DNA from: Pararhodobacter sp. CCB-MM2
Lineage (GTDB): Bacteria > Pseudomonadota > Alphaproteobacteria > Rhodobacterales > Rhodobacteraceae
Length of the DNA stretch: 64,000 bases
Assembly: GCF_001691415.1 (NCBI RefSeq)
Contig: NZ_LRRR01000017.1
Span: 1-64,000 of the forward strand
Direction of reading: 5' to 3'
Position numbers and translations under genes: made by a program. This document shows positions 1-8,389 of this stretch, piece after piece. Within the stretch, counting starts at the first letter, position 1. Each line of letters begins with the position of its first letter. The notes under the pieces are model-generated. The model searched no databases, was not told the DNA's origin, and was given only the letters and a program-made list of their open reading frames with translations.

Positions 1-240
1 TTCAAAAGTCCCATGTGGATCACTCCGGAATCCCCCGCTGCAAGCTGCGTCGCGGGGAGGGTCACATGGGTCAATTCTCAATGGAAACTAAGTGCTCTCC
101 CGGGTCAGTTCTGGGTGGAAATCAACAGCCAGCTCCAAGTGGAGCCGCGTTGCAGAAGGTAAGGGGCAGTCGCCAAGTTGCGGCCTCCAAGGCTGGAGAC
201 GAGCGACCCGAATTTCAGGAACTTGTGCTACAGTGCTGTG
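1..240 (+). mobile_element. Non-coding end of an IS21-family element (fragment)
   Basis: Two imperfect 20-bp direct repeats are visible at 68-87 and 102-121. Both begin GGGTCA, continue with TTCT and end TGGAAA, matching at 16 of 20 bases. Multiple short repeats of this kind are typical of IS21-family termini beyond istB. No istA or istB coding sequence lies in the window, so the transposase genes would have to be to the left, or the element is a relic. The right boundary is not defined; an imperfect palindrome near 230-252 (ACAGTG/CACTGT) may lie at or beyond it. An open frame crosses this region and the tRNA, but it has no protein character. Confidence 0.5.
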
Positions 241-300
241 TGACACTGTATTTGCCAAATTCAGCCTTTGCCTTGTTTTACAAGGACTTAAGCGGTGAAT

Positions 301-375
301 TGGCTCCGGCGGTAGGGATCGAACCTACGACCAATTGATTAACAGTCAACTGCTCTACCGCTGAGCTACGCCGGA
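301..375 (-). tRNA. tRNA-Asn (GTT)
   Basis: The minus strand folds as a tRNA. It starts TCCGGCG, has a D arm (AGCTCAGCGGTAGAGC), an anticodon arm with loop CTGTTAA giving anticodon GTT, and a T arm with GGTTCGATCCC. The acceptor closes as CGCCGGA, followed by G and an encoded CCA at 303-301. The gene lies just inside the IS21-like fragment. The far side (376-468) has no gene and should hold its promoter. Confidence 0.95.
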
Positions 376-468
376 ACATGGGGGCTGTATAGCGGTGGGT
401 TTCGGGGACGTCCAGAGGGTCCAAGACGATTTTTTCATCCTTTCGTCAAAAAATCTTCGTCTCTGGTT

Positions 469-1380
469 TTACAGTGCAAGAACAGGGGTTTGCGGGCCGG
501 GATTGCCTTGGAAACGCAGCATTCCGCGGGCTTCGAGGTCAATCAGATGCGCCAGCACGTTTCGCGCAGCCGCCGGCAGAAGCGCAGGGGCGACGTCGGT
601 GTAGACCACCTCGGTGATCGCGCCGAGATTTCCGGCGCCGGAGCGCAGGGCGGCGAGAATCGAGGCCTCGCGGCCGAGGCGGTGCGCGCGCAATGCCGCG
701 ACGCGGCCAAGGCCGTCGTCGATGGGGGCGCCGTGACCCGGATAATAGCGGCGCGGGCCAAGGGCGGTCAGGCGGTCAAGGCTGGCCATGAAGTCGGTGA
801 GGTCGCCATCGGGCGGCGAGACGAGGCTGGGGGCCCAGCCCATGACATGGTCGCCGGAAAACAGCGCCTCGCCCCAGTCAAAGCTGAGGTGGTTGCCGAA
901 ATGGCCCGGTGTGTGGATCGCGGTGAGGGGGCGGCCGCCGGCCTCGATCGCCTGACCATCGGCCAACTGGATATCGGGGCGGAAGTCGGCGTCCACGCCT
1001 TCGCCGCCGCCGACATCCTCGGCCAGCGCGGCCATACGGGCAGAGCGCCCCGCGAGGGCATCCCCGAAGGCGACGATAGGGGCGCCGGTGGCGTCGGCCA
1101 GCGGGCGGGCGAGGGGGGAGTGGTCCTTATGCGCATGAGTGATGACGATTTGGGCCACGCGCTCTGACGGGGCGAGGGCGGCGAGGATCGCGGCGAGATG
1201 CGCGGGGTCGGCGGGGCCGGGGTCGATCACCGTGACCGCGCCGTCGCCCAGAAGGTAGGTGTTCGTGCCGCGCTCGGTCATGGGCGAGGGATTCGGGGCG
1301 AGGACCAGCCGAAGGCCGGGTTCCAGAATCAGGGGCTGGCCGGGTTTCGGATCGAAGGCGGCGGTCTGGGGCAGGGTCAC
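469..1380 (-). CDS. MBL-fold metallo-hydrolase (LACTB2-like)
   Basis: This is a metallo-beta-lactamase-fold hydrolase of about 303 residues. The metal ligands are clear: HAHKDH near residue 82, HTPGH near 156, GDH near 176 and PGHG near 214. After the MBL core there is a C-terminal helical region (about 225-300) resembling the winged-helix tail of LACTB2-type enzymes. Family members act on thioesters or nucleic acids; the substrate here is unknown. The frame opens at a TTG at 1395, but the GTG at 1380 gives the usual family N-terminus and is preferred. The gene is divergent from the histidine kinase at 1425 and shares a very short promoter region with it. Confidence 0.85.
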   Translation of the reverse strand: MTLPQTAAFDPKPGQPLILEPGLRLVLAPNPSPMTERGTNTYLLGDGAVTVIDPGPADPAHLAAILAALAPSERVAQIVITHAHKDHSPLARPLADATGAPIVAFGDALAGRSARMAALAEDVGGGEGVDADFRPDIQLADGQAIEAGGRPLTAIHTPGHFGNHLSFDWGEALFSGDHVMGWAPSLVSPPDGDLTDFMASLDRLTALGPRRYYPGHGAPIDDGLGRVAALRAHRLGREASILAALRSGAGNLGAITEVVYTDVAPALLPAAARNVLAHLIDLEARGMLRFQGNPGPQTPVLAL

Positions 1381-1424
1381 GTCTGGGTCTCGCAAAGGGG
1401 GCAGGTCGGGGCTAGAGTATCGCC

Positions 1425-2756
1425 ATGCTTGGCCGCCTGCTCAAACCGTTTCTGCCGCGTGGCCTCTATTGGCGGGCCGCGCTCATCGTTTTCGTGCCCG
1501 TCTCGACCATCCTTCTGGTCGTCTCAGTCACCTTCATCCAGCGGCATTACGACGGGGTGACGCGGCAGATGACCGCGAATTTCGTGCTGGTGGGGGATTA
1601 CATCCTCGACCGGATCGATGCTGAGCCGGATGACGTGGCGGCGCGGCGGGAGGCGGTCGCCTTGGCGCAAGGATTCGAGCTGAATGTGCGGGTCGTCGAG
1701 GCGGCGCCGCCCTCGGTGGGGGATTCGCAGCTGCCGTTCTATGACCTGTCCGGGCGCCTGGCGCTACGGGAGCTGGAGAGCGCCTTGCCGGAGCTGGCGT
1801 CGGTCGGGATCGAGGCCGGGCAGGTCTCGATGTGGCTGCGTGGCCGGCATGGCTTTGTCCAGCTGGGTTTCCCGATGAGTCGGATTTCTGCGCGCAACCC
1901 GCATCAGATGCTGGTGCTGACCTTCGTGATCGGCATCGTGATGGGGGTCATCGCCTTCCTGTACCTGAAGAACCAGATGCGGCCGATGGCCCGGTTGGCG
2001 CTGGCGGCGGAAGCCTTCGGGCGTGGCCAGACTGTGCCGTTCCGGGTCGGCGGCGCGACCGAGGTGCGGGCGGCAGGCCGGGCGTTTCTGGAGATGCGCG
2101 AGCGGATCGAGCGGCATATCGAGCAGCGCACCCTGCTGCTGTCGGGCGTGAGCCATGATCTGCGCACGCCGCTCACCCGGATGCGGCTGGCGCTGTCGAT
2201 GCTGGAGGACGAGCCCGAGGCGGCGGCGCTTCTGGCCGATGTGGCCGAGATGGAGGCGCTGATCGACCGGTTTCTCGAATTCGCGAGGACGGAGGCGGTG
2301 GAGCCGGTCGAGGCGACGGATCTCTCGGCTTTGGTCGCCGGGCGCGTGCAGGAGGCTGGGCGCGGCGGGCGTCCGGTGGTCTTTGTCGGGGGCTGTGACG
2401 GCTGCGCGCTGCCGCTGCGGCCGCAGTTGATGGCGCGGGCCGTCGACAATCTGATCGGCAATGCCCTGCGCTATGGCACACGGGCGCAGGTCTGGATCGA
2501 GCGAGACGGCCCCTGCGCGGTGGTTTGTGTCGAGGATGACGGGCCGGGCATCCCTGAGGATCAGCACGCCGCGGCGATGCGGCCTTTCGTGCGATTGGAC
2601 CCGGCGCGCGGGGCGTCGCGGGGCAGTGGAGCGGGCTTGGGGCTGGCGATCGTGGCAGATGCGATGCGCAGCCATGGCGGGCGGCTGGAGCTGTCGCGGG
2701 GGCAGAGTGCCGGCTATGGCGGGTTGCTGGCGCGCTTGGTGTTGCCGATGGAATAG
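1425..2756 (+). CDS. EnvZ-like HAMP sensor histidine kinase
   Basis: An inner-membrane two-component sensor kinase of 443 residues. Transmembrane helices lie at about 18-38 and 162-182 and bracket a periplasmic domain of about 120 residues. A HAMP linker follows (183-235). The H-box SGVSHDLRTPLTRMR carries the phospho-acceptor His244. The ATPase domain has an N box (DNLIGNALRYG, 341-351), a G1 box (DDGPGIP, 371-377) and a G2 box (GAGLGLAIV, 402-410). The SHDLRTPLTR signature is that of EnvZ-type osmosensors. No response regulator is adjacent: an MBL hydrolase lies upstream and repeat copy A begins right at the stop codon. The partner must be encoded elsewhere. Confidence 0.9.
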   Translation: MLGRLLKPFLPRGLYWRAALIVFVPVSTILLVVSVTFIQRHYDGVTRQMTANFVLVGDYILDRIDAEPDDVAARREAVALAQGFELNVRVVEAAPPSVGDSQLPFYDLSGRLALRELESALPELASVGIEAGQVSMWLRGRHGFVQLGFPMSRISARNPHQMLVLTFVIGIVMGVIAFLYLKNQMRPMARLALAAEAFGRGQTVPFRVGGATEVRAAGRAFLEMRERIERHIEQRTLLLSGVSHDLRTPLTRMRLALSMLEDEPEAAALLADVAEMEALIDRFLEFARTEAVEPVEATDLSALVAGRVQEAGRGGRPVVFVGGCDGCALPLRPQLMARAVDNLIGNALRYGTRAQVWIERDGPCAVVCVEDDGPGIPEDQHAAAMRPFVRLDPARGASRGSGAGLGLAIVADAMRSHGGRLELSRGQSAGYGGLLARLVLPME

Positions 2757-2860
2757 GGGGCTCTGCCCCCTCGCCCTGCGGGCTCACCCCGGGATATTTT
2801 CAGAACGAAGAGGCGGAAGGAGCGGCGCGAGGCCCATTCACCTTGCTGAAAATACTCAAG
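2757..2860 (+). repeat. Interspersed 3' repeat, copy A (short form)
   Basis: The copy starts right after the kinase stop codon. It has the GGGGGCTCTGCCCCC hairpin, a GCCCTGCGGGC hairpin, a CACCCCGGGATATTTTCAG segment and GAACGAAGA (to about 2812). It lacks the 5' half found in copies B, C and D. The arm TATTTTCAG (2795-2803) has a perfect inverted partner CTGAAAATA at 2846-2854, so the whole intergenic stretch between the convergent kinase and monooxygenase genes can fold. It probably works as a bidirectional terminator or RNA-end stabiliser. Confidence 0.75.
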
Positions 2861-2871
2861 CGACGGTCGGA

Positions 2872-4053
2872 TCAGGCCGTGACGTCGTGTTGGTAGATCC
2901 AGTCGTAGCGTTTCAATGCCATACTCGGAGCCAACGCATTGCCGGTGCGCAGGACGGCATGCGCAAGCGCGGCCATCGGGCCTTTCAGGTGGTAATTCCG
3001 GGCGTTGGCATTGGCTGCGGCGACGACCTTGGTCACATGCGGTGCGCGGCGTTGTTGATAGATGGCCAGCGCGGTTTGGGGATCGTCGGGCGTGCTGGCG
3101 AGGCAATCGGCAAGCGTCCAGCAATCCTCGAGCGCCATGTTGGCGCCTTGGGCCATGAAGGGCAGAGTCGGGTGGGCCGCATCGCCGAGAAGGGCGGCGC
3201 GGCCTTCGCTATCGTGCCAATGGCGGGCGACCGGGTGGCGGAACAGGCCCCAGAGGTAAAGCTCCTGCACCTGCTCCAGCCAGCCGGGGACAGGTCCGCC
3301 GAAGCGGGCGAACGCGGCGCGCAGGGCCTCGGGATCGTCGGGCTGGTTCCAGCCTTCGGCGGCCCAGACCGAGCGTTCCTGCACGGCGACGATGTTGCGC
3401 AGTTTGCCGCCGCGTAGCGGATAGCTGACGAGGTGGCGGCCGGGGCCCATGAAGACCTGCGCCACTCGGGGGCCGTCGTCGCCGGGGATCAGCGCGCGCC
3501 AGGCGACTTGGCCGGTGAAGAAGGGCTCGGCGGCGCCGTTCAGGACCCGGCGAAGCGGGGAATGCAGGCCGTCCGCGCCGATCAGCAGGGGCGAGTCGTG
3601 GCGGGCGCCGGCCTGAGTGGTGACCGAGGGGCCGGGATCGGGGAGGGGGATGTCCTCGACCTTTTGCAGCAGCTGGACGTGGATGCCGGCAGCGCGCATC
3701 CGGCGTTCGAGCGCGCGGATCAGGTCAGCGCGGTGGCAGAGCCAGAAGCCGGCACCGTCTTGCGGCATGGCGAGGCGGGTGACGAGGCGACCCGTGCTGT
3801 CATGGAGCTGCACGGCCTCGGAGCGGTCACCGGCCTCGGCCGGGTCGATGCCGAGCGCCTGCAGGACGCGCGCCCCGTTGGGGCTGATCTGGAGGCCGGC
3901 CCCGACCTCGGTGATTCGGGGCGCTTGTTCGAGGATCGACACCTCGGCCCCGCGCTGGCGCAGGGCGATCGCGGCCCCAAGGCCGGCGACGCCTGCGCCC
4001 AGCACCAGCGCCTGGCGCCCGGCGAGGGGCGCGGTCGGGTCTTGTGCAGGCAT
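2872..4053 (-). CDS. FAD-dependent monooxygenase (salicylate hydroxylase-like)
   Basis: A 393-residue class A flavoprotein monooxygenase, cytosolic. The N-terminal FAD dinucleotide motif LGAGVAGLGAA is at about residues 18-28 with Glu42 ending strand 2. The middle motif is IGADGLHSPLRR (about 158-169). The second FAD motif LLGDAAHPTLPFMAQGANMA is in the 280s. This arrangement matches salicylate 1-monooxygenase and related NAD(P)H-dependent aromatic hydroxylases. No aromatic ring-cleavage genes lie nearby, so the substrate is open. It starts 4053 and is followed by repeat copy A. The dksA gene is 21 bases upstream on the same strand, so the two may be co-transcribed. Confidence 0.85.
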   Translation of the reverse strand: MPAQDPTAPLAGRQALVLGAGVAGLGAAIALRQRGAEVSILEQAPRITEVGAGLQISPNGARVLQALGIDPAEAGDRSEAVQLHDSTGRLVTRLAMPQDGAGFWLCHRADLIRALERRMRAAGIHVQLLQKVEDIPLPDPGPSVTTQAGARHDSPLLIGADGLHSPLRRVLNGAAEPFFTGQVAWRALIPGDDGPRVAQVFMGPGRHLVSYPLRGGKLRNIVAVQERSVWAAEGWNQPDDPEALRAAFARFGGPVPGWLEQVQELYLWGLFRHPVARHWHDSEGRAALLGDAAHPTLPFMAQGANMALEDCWTLADCLASTPDDPQTALAIYQQRRAPHVTKVVAAANANARNYHLKGPMAALAHAVLRTGNALAPSMALKRYDWIYQHDVTA

Positions 4054-4074
4054 CGGCGCCGTCGTTCCGTCGGT

Positions 4075-4563
4075 TCAGTCGTCGCGGTGGACGCGTTCGC
4101 TGCGCTCGTGGCGTTCCTGGGCTTCGAGCGTCATGGTGGCGATCGGGCGGGCGTCGAGACGCTTGAGCGAGATCGGTTCGCCGGTCATTTCGCAATAGCC
4201 GAATTCACCGTTCTCGATGCGGCGCAGGGCCCCGTCGATCTTGGAGACCAGCTTGCGCTGACGATCCCGGGTACGCAGTTCCAGCGCGCGGTCTGTTTCC
4301 TCGCTGGCGCGGTCGGCCATATCGGGAAGGTTGCGCGTGGAATTGGCGAGATCGGCCAGGGTTTCCTTGCTGTCTTCCAGCAATTCTTCTTTCCAGGCCA
4401 AGAGCTTGCGACGGAAGTATTCGAGCTGGCGTTCGTTCATGAACGGCTCGTCTTCGGCCGGCTTGTAATTGTCAGGAAGAAAATTTTCCGGTTTCATAGG
4501 TGCATCCCCTGTTTGCCCGGAACTTTTGGCAACCGACTCGACGCTTTCGTTCTCTGCGGTCAT
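4075..4563 (-). CDS. dksA: RNA polymerase-binding protein DksA
   Basis: DksA binds the RNA polymerase secondary channel and, with ppGpp, controls rRNA and amino-acid promoters. The core PFMNERQLEYFRRKLLAWKE begins the coiled coil; the acidic tip lies in the DMADRASEETDRALELRTRD segment. The C-terminal zinc-finger region reads GYCEMTGEPISLKRLDARP: only the first of four cysteines is kept, as in other alphaproteobacterial DksA proteins. The ATG at 4563 has a strong ribosome site (GGAGGGGG) and gives 162 residues. The family-length start at 4497 (MKPENFLP, 140 residues) is the alternative. The ribosome site sits inside a perfect palindrome, CCCCTCCGGAGGGG (4571-4584). Confidence 0.88.
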   Translation of the reverse strand: MTAENESVESVAKSSGQTGDAPMKPENFLPDNYKPAEDEPFMNERQLEYFRRKLLAWKEELLEDSKETLADLANSTRNLPDMADRASEETDRALELRTRDRQRKLVSKIDGALRRIENGEFGYCEMTGEPISLKRLDARPIATMTLEAQERHERSERVHRDD

Positions 4564-4788
4564 TCCGAGCCCCCTCCGGAGGGGATTACTCCCTGGCAAG
4601 GAAGATGTCACGCCAGAATTGGTCACAATTCCGGGCGCGTGACATCGCTGCCGCAGGGGAGGCCGTGGAGGTTATGCCCGTGCGGGTTGTTTCGGCAAGT
4701 TTGCCAAGGCGATGCCGTGGGGGCGTGGCTTGCAGGGCCGGGGCGCGGGGGCTAGGGTCGCGGCGACGACCTGCCGGATGGAGTGGCC

Positions 4789-5634
<846 letters not shown>

Positions 5635-5653
5635 TCGGCAGTTCCGTACGGGG

Positions 5654-5796
5654 GAGGGGTTTCGCCTTCACCCGGCATGGCTCCGCCAGGCAGGTCTCGG
5701 GCGACCGGGCCTCGCTTCGCTCGGCAAGAAGAAGGGGGCTATTCGCCCCCTCGGCCTGCGGCCTCACCCCGAAGGATATTTGAAGAACGAAGATGA
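5654..5796 (+). repeat. Interspersed 3' repeat, copy B (full form)
   Basis: The copy begins about 20 bases after the MoxR stop codon, in sense with it. In order it has GGGGTTTCGCC, a CCGGCATGGCTCCGCC block, TCTCGGGCGACCGGGCC, CTCGCTTCGCTCGGC, a GGGGGC/GCCCCC hairpin, a GGCCTGCGGCC hairpin, CTCACCCC, GGATATTTGAAGAACGAAGA, and ends 14 bases from the YdeI stop codon. Copies C and D share all of these modules; copy A has only the last four. Confidence 0.8.
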
Positions 5797-5810
5797 ATTG
5801 GGCCGCTTGG

Positions 5811-6380
5811 TCAGCCGTCCATGAAGCCCTTGCCGGCGAGGATTTTGGGGGCTGCGGATTGAGCGCGCGTTTGGCGGGTTTCGGTCTTCTTCGCGCCGCT
5901 GATGTAGAGCGCCCAGCTGCGTTGGCGACCCGGGGTGAGGGCGTCGAAGGCGGTGTTCAGGTCTTCGTCATCGGCAAGGAGCGCGGCGAGTTCCTCGGGC
6001 AGCTCGAGCGCGCGGTCCGGTTCGACCTCGGTGCCGTCTTCCTCCAGCTGCTTCGCTTTCGCGACATGTTTCCGGACCGAGGCTTCCTGAGAAACAACGT
6101 CGTCGCTGGACTGGAATCGCATCCTCTTGCCGATCCGGGAATTCTCGCCGGGGAACTCCAGCGTGCCGTCATCGTCGAGCAACGCACCTTTGAAGAAAAG
6201 GAGGGTCATCACCTCCTTCATCTTCTGGATCTGGCAAATGTTGCCGCTGGCATGAGTATAGGTCGGCTTGCCCCATTTCAGCGCCTCTCCCAGTCCTGCA
6301 TCAAGAAGGATGGCGCGCAAGGCTTCCGACTCGTCCCGCCAGCGCGTGGCGTCCTGGAAATAGCGATCGACTTCGTTCAT
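5811..6380 (-). CDS. YdeI-like protein (DUF1801/OmdA family)
   Basis: A 189-residue cytosolic protein of the YdeI family. It has the N-terminal domain KWGKPTYTHASGNICQIQKM (about 36-55), close to DUF1801, and the C-terminal OmdA-type segment with FDALTPGRQRSWALYISGAK and a basic tail (ETRQTR). Family function is poorly known; members have been tied to stress and peptide resistance in other bacteria. The gene is bracketed by two inverted copies of the interspersed repeat (B downstream, C upstream), with their GAACGAAGATGA ends pointing inward. The start codon ATG lies inside the end module of copy C, and GAGGA of that module serves as ribosome site. Confidence 0.8.
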   Translation of the reverse strand: MNEVDRYFQDATRWRDESEALRAILLDAGLGEALKWGKPTYTHASGNICQIQKMKEVMTLLFFKGALLDDDGTLEFPGENSRIGKRMRFQSSDDVVSQEASVRKHVAKAKQLEEDGTEVEPDRALELPEELAALLADDEDLNTAFDALTPGRQRSWALYISGAKKTETRQTRAQSAAPKILAGKGFMDG

Positions 6381-6534
6381 CTTCGTTCCTCAAATATCCC
6401 GGGGTGAGCCCGCAGGGCGAGGGGCAGAGCCCCCCTCTTTGCCGAGCGAAGCGAGGCACGCCTTTACGCTTTTCGGTCGCCCGAGACCTGCGTGGCGGAG
6501 CCATGCCGGGTGAGGGCGAAACCCCTCGGGCTGA
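6372..6534 (-). repeat. Interspersed 3' repeat, copy C (full form)
   Basis: On the minus strand this starts at the dnaB stop codon and reads in sense with dnaB. It has the same module order as copy B: GGGGTTTCGCC, CCGGCATGGCTCCGCC, TCTCGGGCGACC, CTCGCTTCGCTCGGC, a GGGGGGCTCTGCCCC hairpin, GCCCTGCGGGC, TCACCCC and GGATATTTGAGGAACGAAGA. The last module runs into the YdeI start codon. It holds a short insert (AAAAGCGTAAAGGCGTG) not found in B. Confidence 0.8.
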
Positions 6535-8055
6535 TCAGAACCCGTCGCCGCCACCTTCTTGCCACGTCTGCACCAGGTTGCCGAAGCGCGTGAAGCGGCC
6601 CTCGAAGGACAGCTCCACCGTGCCGATCGGTCCGTGACGCTGCTTGCCGATGATCACCTCGGCCTTGCCGTGCGTGCGTTCCATTACCTCCTGCCATTTG
6701 GCCATCGCCTCGAGGTCGTGATCCGAGGGCTTCTCGCGCTCGCGGTAATACTCCTCGCGGAACACGAACATCACCACATCGGCGTCCTGTTCGATCGAGC
6801 CCGATTCCCGAAGGTCCGACAGCTGCGGCCGCTTGTCGTCCCGGCTTTCCACGGCGCGCGACAGCTGCGACAGGGCGATGACCGGGATGTTCAGCTCCTT
6901 GGCGATGGCTTTCAGGCCCTGGGTGATCTCGGAGACCTCCTGCACCCGGCTTTCCTTGGAAGAGCCGCGCAGCAGCTGGAGGTAGTCGACCATCAGCACG
7001 TCGAGGCCATGCGTCCGCTTGAGGCGGCGCGCCCGGGCAGCGACCTGGCTGATCGGCAGCGCCGGGGTGTCGTCGATGTAAAGCGGGCAGTTCTCCAGCG
7101 TCTTCGCGACCTCGACGAAGCGGCGGAATTCCTCTTCGGTCATATCACCGCGGCGGATCTGCTCGGACGGCACCTCGGCGGCCTCTGACAGGATCCGCGC
7201 CGCCAGCTGGTCTGCTGACATCTCGAGCGAGAAGAACCCGACCGCACCGCCATTCACCGCGCCTTCCTGCCCGTCGTGGCGGATGCCGCGCTTGTAGGCC
7301 TTGGCGATGTTGAAGGCGATGTTCGTCGTCAGCGAGGTCTTCCCCATCGACGGACGACCGGCGAGGATGATCAAGTCGGACGGATGCAGGCCGCCGAGCT
7401 TCTTGTCGAGGTCGATCAGCCCGGTGGAGATCCCCGCAAGGCCCCCGTCACGCTGATAGGCGGCGGCGGCGACGTTCACGGCTTCAGTCACGGCGCGCAG
7501 GAAGCTTTGAAAGCCCTTCTCCGCCACGCCCTGTTCGCCCAGCTTGTAGAGCGCCTGTTCGGCGGCGACGATCTGCTCCTTGGGCTCGTCCTTCACTTCG
7601 ACGGTGGCCGCGCGGGCGGCGATGTCGCGGCCGAGCTGGATCAGCTCGCGGCGCACGGCGAGGTCGTAGATCATCTGCGCATAATCGCGCGCGGCATAGG
7701 AGGCGATGGCCGCACCGGCGATCCGGGCGAGATAGGCCGCGCCGCCCAGCTCCTTCAGCCCCTCGTCATCCTCCATGAAGGCCTTCAACGTGACCGGCGA
7801 GGCAAGGGCGTTCTTCTGGATGCGCGCGGCGGCGATCTCGAAGATGCGCTTGTGGACGGGCTCGAAGAAATGCTCGGCCTTCACCAGCTGCGAGACGCGG
7901 TCATAGACGTCGTTGTTGGTCAGGATCGCGCCCAGAAGCTGCTGTTCTGCCTCGATATTATGCGGCAGGATCTCTCCGGGTGCGAGGCCTTCGCCCTCGG
8001 CGGGCTTGGCTGCGGCGGTTCCGGGGGCAGAGCGGAGGGTGGCGATCTCGGTCAT
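6535..8055 (-). CDS. dnaB: Replicative DNA helicase DnaB
   Basis: The hexameric helicase that unwinds DNA at the fork, 506 residues. The N-terminal DnaB_N domain starts at LPHNIEAEQQLLGAIL (about 30-45). The RecA-like domain has Walker A GRPSMGKTS, the Walker B area LDVLMVDYLQLL, and the arginine-finger region near IALSQLSRAVESR and DLRESGSIEQDADVV. Length fits the family. The frame extends up to 8145, but the ATG at 8055 (MTEIATLRS) gives the usual start. It faces away from the RTX-like gene across a shared 334-base promoter region. Repeat copy C follows the stop codon. Confidence 0.96.
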   Translation of the reverse strand: MTEIATLRSAPGTAAAKPAEGEGLAPGEILPHNIEAEQQLLGAILTNNDVYDRVSQLVKAEHFFEPVHKRIFEIAAARIQKNALASPVTLKAFMEDDEGLKELGGAAYLARIAGAAIASYAARDYAQMIYDLAVRRELIQLGRDIAARAATVEVKDEPKEQIVAAEQALYKLGEQGVAEKGFQSFLRAVTEAVNVAAAAYQRDGGLAGISTGLIDLDKKLGGLHPSDLIILAGRPSMGKTSLTTNIAFNIAKAYKRGIRHDGQEGAVNGGAVGFFSLEMSADQLAARILSEAAEVPSEQIRRGDMTEEEFRRFVEVAKTLENCPLYIDDTPALPISQVAARARRLKRTHGLDVLMVDYLQLLRGSSKESRVQEVSEITQGLKAIAKELNIPVIALSQLSRAVESRDDKRPQLSDLRESGSIEQDADVVMFVFREEYYREREKPSDHDLEAMAKWQEVMERTHGKAEVIIGKQRHGPIGTVELSFEGRFTRFGNLVQTWQEGGGDGF

Positions 8056-8389
8056 GAAGGCATCCGGTCGGGGGTCTGTCAGGGTCCGCCGTCCGAGGCC
8101 TCGCAACGGGAAGCGGGGCATGGGGGCCGGGCGACGTTCGCGCATGGACCTGACGGACGGGGTTGTCCCGACTTATCGCAAAATGCCGCCCGTCCCGCAA
8201 TCATCGCGGTGAGATTTCGCTGGGGACGGGTCTGTGGATAACTCTCCTCGCGGCGGCTTCCCGCCGGCCGCCAAGCCGCGAATGCGGACAATTTGCGCGA
8301 TAAGATGCATCCTGGCGGCATCAAAAATAAACTCTCGTTAACGTTCCCGGCGCAGGCTCGATCTCAGTACCCGTGAGCCGGAGAGTGCC
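8056..8389. other. Divergent intergenic region dnaB / RTX-like gene
   Basis: These 334 bases hold no gene. The dnaB side is GC-rich. The half nearest the RTX-like gene becomes AT-rich (AAAAATAAACTC and CGTTAACG near 8323-8345), a plausible promoter region for the plus-strand gene. A GGCGGC/GCCGCC-rich hairpin lies near 8245-8275. CCGGAGAG at 8379-8386 is the ribosome site of the gene at 8390. Confidence 0.6.

Noticed and set aside
15..338. 107-residue frame across the left end
   Set aside because: It runs over the IS end and antisense to tRNA-Asn; the LAPAVGIEPTTN part is a typical tRNA-antisense artefact.
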